This document shows, one piece after another, positions 1 through 5,347 of a DNA stretch of 20,997 nt; the first letter of the stretch is position 1, and each line of letters begins with the position of its first letter. The translations under genes and the position numbers were made by a program. Under the pieces are notes generated by a model. That model saw nothing but the letters and a program-made list of their open reading frames with translations, was not told the origin of the DNA and searched no databases. The DNA is taken from NCBI GenBank assembly GCA_023417885.1, contig JAEZED010000147.1:1-20997 (forward strand). The letters run 5' to 3'. This stretch comes from Planctomycetota bacterium. Its GTDB lineage: Bacteria > Planctomycetota > Phycisphaerae > Tepidisphaerales > Tepidisphaeraceae.

Positions 1-73
1 CGGCAAAGGGGTCGGCGGGGGCTTTGGGGTTGAAGCGGGGACGGGTCAAAGGGACACTGTCACTAACGTCCAT
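1..73 (-). CDS. Possible N-terminus of a gene running out of the window
   Basis: On the minus strand an ATG at 73 opens a frame that stays open to the window edge (24 codons). It begins MDVSDSVPLTRPRFNPKA and continues PADPFA. The residue mix looks protein-like and most third codon positions are G or C or a common T-ending codon. No Shine-Dalgarno is visible upstream of the ATG. The frame would be divergent from the gene at 181, leaving about 107 bases for promoters in both directions. Too little is present to assign a family, and a chance open frame cannot be excluded in 73 bases. Confidence 0.35.
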   Translation of the reverse strand, partial: MDVSDSVPLTRPRFNPKAPADPFA

Positions 74-104
74 GCGTTCCGGGGGGTCTAGCGAAGGAGC
101 GAGC

Positions 105-122
105 CGCGTCGTGTGCGACGCG
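105..122. repeat. 7-bp inverted repeat in the leader of the 181-1824 gene
   Basis: CGCGTCG and CGACGCG form a perfect 7-bp stem around a TGTG loop. It lies 58 bases before the ATG at 181, between that gene and the possible divergent gene at 1-73. It could be an operator or an mRNA hairpin. No T-tract follows on either strand, so it is not an intrinsic terminator. Confidence 0.4.
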
Positions 123-180
123 TCTACCCAGGCACCGGCACGGATGCCCCGGAGGAAAGAGGAAGGCTGTATATCCAAGC

Positions 181-1824
181 ATGACGGGGCGTTGTTCCAA
201 TTCCGGCTACTGGCTGCGCGCGCCAAGCAAGCGTCACGAGGCCTCGGCATCGAGCCGGGTCTCTTGGCCGTTGGTCGCTGTCGCACTGAGCGCCGCGGTA
301 ACCTTTGCCGGTTATACCGCTGCCCCGATGGCTCTCGGGCAGGAGGCGAGCGGTCGCCCCGCGACGGGCCCCGCCGAGGTCACCGACACCGTCAGCCACG
401 CCGCCAACGTGGGCGTCGGCGAGCGTCGATCCGGCACCGGACGTGCCGTCGACACCCCTGACACCGCCGCCGAGCCTCAGGGTCGCCGCGCCACGGGACG
501 TTCCGCCTCGCCAACCGCCCAAGGGACTGCGCAGGACCGCGCCTCCCGCGGCGAACTCATCAGTGCCGCCGTCGAGTCGGCCGTGGAGTTCTGCCTGCGG
601 GAGATCGAGCAGCGCTCAATCACGGCGGACATGTCCGTCGGCGATCTGCTCGATGCCTTGGGGCCGGAGGCGCGGCCCGAGCTGCGCCGCCTGCTCCGCG
701 GCAGCCCGCAGATCGGCGGACCACGATTCCTGATGCCGCAAACCGCGCAGGTGCAGCTCCATGTCTCCGGAGAAGCGGTCGCGCAACTGCTCCTCGACCT
801 CACGCAGGCCGCGGGCGAAAGCGCGCCGATCAGTGCCCGCGAACTGGAGAACCGGCTGGGCGACTTGCGCGGCTGGTCGGTTTCCCGCACCGGTACGAGC
901 ATCAGCCCGCGTGCGGCCATGCTCTATCGCCCCGGCTCCGACGTCCTGCCGCGCGGCTGGGCCGGTGTCACCGAGGAGGCCCGGCGCAACGCCTTCTCCG
1001 CGGCCCAGGACGATGCGATCAGCCAGATCCTGACGGCGGCCCGTCCCGTGATCGTCTCCGAGCGCAGCGGCGCGGGTTCGCAGGATCAATCCAGCGAGGG
1101 TGAAGCCGGTCGCCCGCAGAGGCCGGTGGAGCCGACCACGCTCGAGGTCGTGCTGCGCAACGACACCATCGAAGCCGAAACGCGCCAGTGGCTGCGCGAT
1201 CGCCCGCTCACCCGGCTCCGCTACGCGGAGAACCGCCGCGTGGAGGTGAAGCTCGCGGTGGAGCCGGCGGAGTTTGCGCGGCACCTTCGGGTGACGATGT
1301 CGAAGCCGGACACGGGGATGCCCATTCTCCTCGACGAGGAGTGGGAGGCGTTCGAGGGCCGGCTCGGCGATCACTTCCGCAACGAGCAGGTCATCAGCAT
1401 CATCGGACAGGCGACCGCGGTCGAGACACTGGCGAACACGCCCCCGCCGCTGAACCTGCCCGCGCGTCCGCCTGAATGGACGCGCCTGCCGATCAACGCA
1501 TCGGGTTCCAGTACCTACGCGCTGGACCTTCGCGGCCCCGAGCAGGCCAAGGCCAAGCTCCAGGCGCAGTCCGAAGCGCGTGAGGCGGCCCGGCAGAAGC
1601 TCCGGACAACGCTGTCGGCCCTGCCCGTGGGCGAGCAGACGCTGGGTGAACTCGCGGCGCGGAGCCCGGGCGTCGCGGCGCTGATCGACAGCGCCGTCTC
1701 CACTGCCAGTCTCGGCAAGTCGGAGTACATCAACGGCACGTGCACCGCGCGCCTGGCGGTCAATCCGGAGAGCATCTGGAAGGCGCTGGAGAACCACGCC
1801 GCCCGGACGGCCCCTTCAAGATAA
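181..1824 (+). CDS. Exported protein of unknown function with three LPP20-like repeats
   Basis: 547 aa. The family is not recognised. Residues 1-27 are basic and residues 28-53 form a hydrophobic stretch (VSWPLVAVALSAAVTFAGY) followed by small residues, which reads as a long signal peptide or membrane anchor. Residues 55-120 are a low-complexity A/G/T/R linker. Three stretches (about 121-207, 266-371 and 455-538) share a layout: an Ala-rich helix, a short T- or S-containing turn with a Leu-rich helix, then two strands of the form V-x-L-x-V and a closing helix. This resembles LPP20/FlgT-N-like folds by pattern only. The second repeat contains RYAENRRVEVKLAVEP, its best-defined strand pair. The ATG at 181 follows purine-rich GGAGG (151-155) and AGGAAGG (160-166). 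The gene converges on the MBL hydrolase gene, with 17 bases between the stop codons. Confidence 0.75.
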   Translation: MTGRCSNSGYWLRAPSKRHEASASSRVSWPLVAVALSAAVTFAGYTAAPMALGQEASGRPATGPAEVTDTVSHAANVGVGERRSGTGRAVDTPDTAAEPQGRRATGRSASPTAQGTAQDRASRGELISAAVESAVEFCLREIEQRSITADMSVGDLLDALGPEARPELRRLLRGSPQIGGPRFLMPQTAQVQLHVSGEAVAQLLLDLTQAAGESAPISARELENRLGDLRGWSVSRTGTSISPRAAMLYRPGSDVLPRGWAGVTEEARRNAFSAAQDDAISQILTAARPVIVSERSGAGSQDQSSEGEAGRPQRPVEPTTLEVVLRNDTIEAETRQWLRDRPLTRLRYAENRRVEVKLAVEPAEFARHLRVTMSKPDTGMPILLDEEWEAFEGRLGDHFRNEQVISIIGQATAVETLANTPPPLNLPARPPEWTRLPINASGSSTYALDLRGPEQAKAKLQAQSEAREAARQKLRTTLSALPVGEQTLGELAARSPGVAALIDSAVSTASLGKSEYINGTCTARLAVNPESIWKALENHAARTAPSR

Positions 1825-1841
1825 AGGTCGGGCACGTCCCG

Positions 1842-2498
1842 TCACGGCCGGCCCGCGAGCGCGGCCCGGACGTACGGGTTGCTGCGCCGCTCCTCGCCGA
1901 TCGTCGAAGGCTCCCCGTGTCCCGGGAGCAGGCGCGTCTCGTCCGGAAGCTCCATCGCCCGCCGAAGGCTCCTGACCATTGCTTGCGGGTCGCTGTCGGG
2001 CAGGTCCACGCGGCCGATCGCCCCGCCGATGATCAGGTCGCCGCCGATCACCACCTTCTCCTTCTCGAAGTGGTACATCACGTGCCCGGGCGAGTGGCCC
2101 GGGGTGAAGATCACGCGGCACGAGAGCCCGCCGAAGCTGAGAACCTGGCCGTCGGTGACGAACTCATCCGGCTCGCGCGGGGGGATGGTGAACGGAAGCG
2201 GAAACATCCGGCTGCCGGGCTCGCGGAGCTTGGGTGCGTCCAGCTCATGGATCAGGACCCTGGCGCCGGGGAAGCGGTCGGTGACCACCTTGTGATCGGC
2301 CAGGTGGTCGAAATGGCCATGCGTGAGCCAGAGGCCCACGACATCCCACCCCCGCTCCGCGGCGGCGTCCAGGAGCGGCTCGACGGTGTGATCCGGCGCG
2401 TCGAAGAGGACCGCCTGCTTCGCCTCCTCGTCTGCGACGAGGAAGCAGTTGGTCATCGCCAATCCGCCGGTTTCGGAGAGGATGGAGATCCTTGCCAT
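1842..2498 (-). CDS. MBL-fold metallo-hydrolase (glyoxalase II-like)
   Basis: 218 aa, a full-length small metallo-beta-lactamase-fold hydrolase close in size to GloC/YcbL-type glyoxalase II proteins, which hydrolyse thioesters such as S-lactoylglutathione. The metal ligands are visible: THGHFDH (H60, H62, D64, H65), H135 in TPGHSPGH, D154 in GGDLI and H194 in PGHGEP. This is the full set for a binuclear site. No signal peptide is present, so it is probably cytoplasmic. The ATG at 2498 follows the YqaA/DedA-type gene by 40 bases on the same strand, so the two may be cotranscribed. No clear Shine-Dalgarno precedes it. The fold is certain but the substrate is not: YcbL-type and other MBL thioesterases share these motifs. 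Confidence 0.9.
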   Translation of the reverse strand: MARISILSETGGLAMTNCFLVADEEAKQAVLFDAPDHTVEPLLDAAAERGWDVVGLWLTHGHFDHLADHKVVTDRFPGARVLIHELDAPKLREPGSRMFPLPFTIPPREPDEFVTDGQVLSFGGLSCRVIFTPGHSPGHVMYHFEKEKVVIGGDLIIGGAIGRVDLPDSDPQAMVRSLRRAMELPDETRLLPGHGEPSTIGEERRSNPYVRAALAGRP

Positions 2499-2538
2499 GA
2501 CCGAGTGTACAGGCGGCGCCAGCGCGCCGGCTGCGCGT

Positions 2539-3285
2539 CTAGTGGAGCACCTTCAGGAGCGCAAAGCCTCCGACCAGCAGGATGATGAACAGGATGCTGA
2601 GCAGGTTGAAGTACTTGTCGATGAACGGAACGATCCGGTCGCCGAAGAACCACATCAGCCCCGCCACTGCGTAGAAGCGCAGGCCGCGCCCGATGAAGGA
2701 GATGAGGATGAACAGCGGCAGGTTCTGCCCGAGCACCCCGCCGGCGATCGTGAAGACCTTGTACGGGATGGGCGTGAGGGCGGCGGCGAACAGGATGAGG
2801 ATGCCCCACTCGTTGTAGAGGCCGACGACCTGGTCGAACTTCTCCGGCGTGAAGCCGGGAATGATGTCGAACCAGAATCCCTTGGTCGCCTCCCAGGCGA
2901 AGTAGCCGATCACCCAACCCAGCACCCCGCCGACCACGCTGGCGAGTGTGCAGACCGTCGCGAACCAGATCGCCTTGGCACGGTTCCCCAGCGCCAGCGG
3001 CATCAGCAGCACGTCCGGCGGAATCGGGAAGAAGCTGCTCTCGGCGAAGCTGAGGATCGCCAGGGCCGCCGTGGAATGCTTGTGGTGGGCGAAACCGATC
3101 ACCCAGTTGTAGAGGCGGCGGTGAAGCGCCCACTTGCTGACCGGCGCCGGCTTCCGCGCCGCCTCCTCGTCGCTTTCGTAGACCATGGTGCCCGCAGCGG
3201 CGGCGGCGCGCTCGGCGGGCGACAGCGTCGCCGCGTTCGGCGCGTCTGCGGGTGTGTGAGCGGCTGCGTCGTCGTGCGGGGTCAT
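2539..3285 (-). CDS. YqaA/DedA-family (VTT domain) membrane protein
   Basis: 248 aa from the ATG at 3285. Residues 1-50 are a cytoplasmic Ala/Pro-rich tail. The VTT/SNARE-associated core follows: E82 with PIPPD (87-91) in the first re-entrant region, TPIPYKVFTIAGG (171-183) in the second, GRGLRF (199-204), and hydrophobic segments near 71-95, 107-130, 160-183, 190-213 and 228-246. This is the YqaA branch of the DedA superfamily, whose members act in lipid transport and membrane homeostasis. An ATG at 3186 would remove 33 residues and also keeps the core intact. Neither start has a good Shine-Dalgarno. The frame stays open upstream to 3723, but that part is Ser/Arg-rich noise and overlaps a better candidate on the other strand. 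Likely cotranscribed with the MBL gene. Confidence 0.88.
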   Translation of the reverse strand: MTPHDDAAAHTPADAPNAATLSPAERAAAAAGTMVYESDEEAARKPAPVSKWALHRRLYNWVIGFAHHKHSTAALAILSFAESSFFPIPPDVLLMPLALGNRAKAIWFATVCTLASVVGGVLGWVIGYFAWEATKGFWFDIIPGFTPEKFDQVVGLYNEWGILILFAAALTPIPYKVFTIAGGVLGQNLPLFILISFIGRGLRFYAVAGLMWFFGDRIVPFIDKYFNLLSILFIILLVGGFALLKVLH

Positions 3286-3402
3286 GGGAGCAGTATCGGC
3301 AAGGGGCGGAGTTGCGAGCGCGGACGAGGGTAGGCACCATGACGCAGGACGCCCAGAAGGGATCCTGGCGTTCCGTGTGAGCCCCCCATCGCAGGAGGAT
3401 CG

Positions 3403-3756
3403 ATGCACACCCGTCGCACATTTCTCACGACCGCGATTGCCGCAAGTGCCGCTACTGCTGTCGTGCGGGGTCCGGAAGCTGTGGGAGGTGGTGGAGGACA
3501 GCGCCTTCGTGCCCTGCGCGGTGACGTATGCCGCGGATGAGGAAGGCGTAGTGATGACAGGCTCGCGCCCGAAGTCTTCCAGATCCCGACACCGCCGAAC
3601 GAGGTCGCCTTCTGGCTCTCCCTGCACACACCCGAACGCACCCGCGCATTTCAGCGGCACTGGGAGGCGAACGAGCACGACCGGCCACCGGTCGGCCCGC
3701 ACATCTCCATCCAGCCGTCGCACGAACGCTTCTTCGATCCCGCGAAGGGCGATTGA
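3403..3756 (+). pseudogene. Small Tat-exported protein, broken by two compensating frameshifts
   Basis: A strong Shine-Dalgarno AGGAGG (3393-3398) precedes ATG 3403, which starts a twin-arginine signal peptide: MHTRRTFLTTAIAASAATAV. In this frame a TGA occurs at 3538-3540. Downstream of about 3562 the same frame is again clearly coding, with GC-rich third positions, through APEVFQIPTPPNEVAFW to FFDPAKGD and TGA at 3754-3756. Between about 3470 and 3561 coding character sits in the +1 frame (VRKLWEVVEDSAFVPCAVTY). Removing one G from GGGG 3467-3470 and adding one G at GG 3560-3561 gives a continuous 117-residue protein. The family is not recognised. It is either a pseudogene or two homopolymer sequencing errors. 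It diverges from the YqaA/DedA-type gene, with 117 bases between the starts. Confidence 0.5.
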
Positions 3757-3860
3757 GAGCGCGGTAGCTCCGGGTCGGCCCAGCGCGGGATGCCATACGT
3801 GGGCTGCCGCCGCCGGCGCGAGCGTTGCACTCCTCTGGACGTACGGGTAATGTTCGGGAT

Positions 3861-5012
3861 ATGGACGGTGGGCCAGGCAATGTGGAGCGGGAGTGGCGCG
3901 ATGCGCTGCCGGATGGGCCGGCGCACCGGCGCGCCGCCGGGCTCAACCCAGGAAACCGCTTCGAGAAGCACCGCTTCCATCTCAGCGGCGAGGAGATCGA
4001 CCGGCGGCTCGCCGAGCGGCGCGAGGAGGGGGAGGAGGATCGCCCGCCGCGGGCGAAGCTGACGGTCCTCCCCGACTCGACCGGGCGAATCATCAACCGC
4101 GTCCAGTCCACCAGCGACGTGCCGTTCGACTGGACGGTCAACCCTTACCGCGGGTGCGAGCATGGGTGCATCTACTGCTTCGCCCGGCCTTACCACGAGT
4201 TCCTGGGGTTCTCCTGTGGGCTGGATTTCGAGACGAAGATCGTCGCCAAGCACGAGGCGCCCGAGCTGCTGAAGCGCGAGCTGATGTCCCCCGGCTGGCG
4301 CGGCGAGCCGATCGTGATGTCGGCGATCACCGACGTCTACCAGCCGCTGGAGCACGACCTGAGGCTCACGCGGCGCTGCCTGGAGGTGATGGCCGACTGC
4401 GGACAGGCGGTCTCCACTATGACCAAGGGGTCGCTGGTGCTGCGTGACATCGACCTGTGGCAGCGTCTTGCGGCGACGAACAGCGGGCGGGTGACGGTGA
4501 CGCTGGTGACGCTGGACGACGAGCTGGCCAAGAAGCTGGAGCCGCGTGCCGCCAGCCCCGCGCGGCGGCTGCGGATGATCCGCGAGCTGCGGGAGGCGGG
4601 GATTCCGACGAGCGTGAACATCGCGCCGGTGATTCCAGGCCTGACGGACATGGAGGTTCCGCGGCTGCTGGAGGCGGTGGCGGACGCGGGGGCCCAGAGC
4701 ATCGGCTGGGTGCTGCTGCGGCTCCCGTACCAGTTGAAGGACCTGTTTCTCGACTGGCTGAAGCGTTCGGTGCACCCGGATCGTGCGCGGCACGTGGAGT
4801 CGCTGATCCGCCAGACGCGCGGGGGGAAGCTCTACGACGCCTCCCCGGGCGTCCGTGGGCGCGGCTCGGGGGAGGTGGCGGCCCAGGTCCGGCGCATTTT
4901 CGAGGTGTTCACGAAGAAGTACGGGCTTGGCCGTGACTATCGGCCCCTGGACACCAGCGCCTTCCGACGCCCTACGATCGACGGCCAGATGAGCCTCTTC
5001 GACGGGCGGTGA
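3861..5012 (+). CDS. PA0069-family radical SAM protein
   Basis: 383 aa from ATG 3861. The radical SAM cluster motif CEHGCIYC (C99, C103, C106) follows the family stretch PFDWTVNPYRG, and is followed by ARPYHEFLGF. Later conserved parts include MSAITDVYQPLE, TMTKGSLVLRD and VNIAPVIPGLTD. This is the PA0069/SplB-like group, related to spore photoproduct lyase but without a proven reaction. Members bind a [4Fe-4S] cluster and cleave S-adenosylmethionine. The C-terminus carries QMSLF (376-380), which matches the sliding-clamp-binding consensus QL[SD]LF. A TTG at 3825 would add 12 residues unlike the family N-terminus, so ATG 3861 is preferred, although its Shine-Dalgarno is weak. Confidence 0.92.
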   Translation: MDGGPGNVEREWRDALPDGPAHRRAAGLNPGNRFEKHRFHLSGEEIDRRLAERREEGEEDRPPRAKLTVLPDSTGRIINRVQSTSDVPFDWTVNPYRGCEHGCIYCFARPYHEFLGFSCGLDFETKIVAKHEAPELLKRELMSPGWRGEPIVMSAITDVYQPLEHDLRLTRRCLEVMADCGQAVSTMTKGSLVLRDIDLWQRLAATNSGRVTVTLVTLDDELAKKLEPRAASPARRLRMIRELREAGIPTSVNIAPVIPGLTDMEVPRLLEAVADAGAQSIGWVLLRLPYQLKDLFLDWLKRSVHPDRARHVESLIRQTRGGKLYDASPGVRGRGSGEVAAQVRRIFEVFTKKYGLGRDYRPLDTSAFRRPTIDGQMSLFDGR

Positions 5013-5030
5013 TCAGGAGTTGCGCGTCGC

Positions 5031-5059
5031 GGCGTTGCCCGGAAGCGGGCACGAACGCC
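5031..5059. terminator. Bulged hairpin after the radical SAM gene
   Basis: GGCGTT (5031-5036) pairs with AACGCC (5054-5059), and GCCCG (5037-5041) pairs with CGGGC (5046-5050) around a GAAG loop, with an ACG bulge on the 3' side. It starts 18 bases after the stop codon at 5012. No U-tract follows, so it may be a transcript 3' end stabiliser or a weak terminator rather than a classical intrinsic terminator. Confidence 0.4.
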
Positions 5060-5075
5060 GGGGTCGCGCCGGCGT

Positions 5076-5087
5076 ACTACCGGTAGT
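5076..5087. repeat. 12-bp perfect palindrome ACTACCGGTAGT
   Basis: The palindrome ACTACCGGTAGT is flanked by GCG (5072-5074) and CGC (5088-5090), giving further pairing with one unpaired T at 5075. It sits about 93 bases upstream of the promoter candidate for clpC. Dyad symmetry without a spacer suits a dimeric regulator, but no known regulator site is recognised. Confidence 0.4.
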
Positions 5088-5179
5088 CGCATCGGCAGAC
5101 GGGCGGATGGCAAATCATGCCGCACCCCCCGAAGGGCCGATGCCAAGCCGGTGGCCCGGCCGTTGCTGGGCGTGCAGGC

Positions 5180-5208
5180 TTGATGTGGATTGAAGCTGTT
5201 CTAAGAAT
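5180..5208 (+). promoter_or_regulatory. Candidate sigma-70 promoter for clpC
   Basis: TTGATG (5180-5185) matches four of six positions of the -35 consensus. After a 17-base spacer, AAGAAT (5203-5208) matches four of six positions of the -10 consensus. It is the least GC-rich patch in the intergenic region. Transcription would start near 5215, directly before the hairpin at 5218-5250, leaving a leader of about 130 bases. Confidence 0.35.
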
Positions 5209-5217
5209 GAAGTTGAA

Positions 5218-5250
5218 CCGGCCGGCGTCCGATGTGGACAGACCGGCCGG
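5218..5250 (+). repeat. Strong hairpin in the clpC leader
   Basis: CCGGCCGG at 5218-5225 pairs with CCGGCCGG at 5243-5250 (8 bp). Inside it, GTCC (5227-5230) pairs with GGAC (5236-5239) around a GATGT loop, with a small C/AGA internal loop. If the promoter at 5180-5208 is real, this stem forms at the very 5' end of the clpC mRNA, where it could protect the transcript. The two CCGGCCGG copies are also direct repeats, so a DNA-level operator is an alternative. Confidence 0.5.
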
Positions 5251-5347
5251 ACACACGCGGGACGGGAATCACAGGCGGCACCGATGCACCTGAGGACCCG
5301 GCCCATCCGCCGGAACGGGATGTTCCCGGCATACGGAGATCCGACCC

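Larger units (their letters stand above)
5013..5347. other. 335-base intergenic region upstream of clpC, rich in inverted repeats
   Basis: No coding frame with convincing codon use was seen. The region holds a bulged hairpin just after the radical SAM gene (5031-5059), a 12-bp palindrome (5076-5087), a sigma-70-like promoter candidate (5180-5208) and a strong leader hairpin (5218-5250). Neither a CIRCE element nor a tandem CtsR heptad repeat is present, so the two best-known bacterial clpC operators are absent. Confidence 0.7.

Noticed and set aside
43..52. GGTCAAA resembling one CtsR heptad
   Set aside because: A single copy without the tandem partner, and not next to clpC.
3284..3850. 188-residue plus-strand frame across the YqaA/DedA-type upstream region
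   Set aside because: Only the middle (about 3470-3561) has coding character; the rest is Ser/Arg-rich. The middle is better explained as part of the frameshifted Tat gene.
5013..5347. CIRCE element search before clpC
   Set aside because: No TTAGCACTC-N9-GAGTGCTAA-like pair was found.
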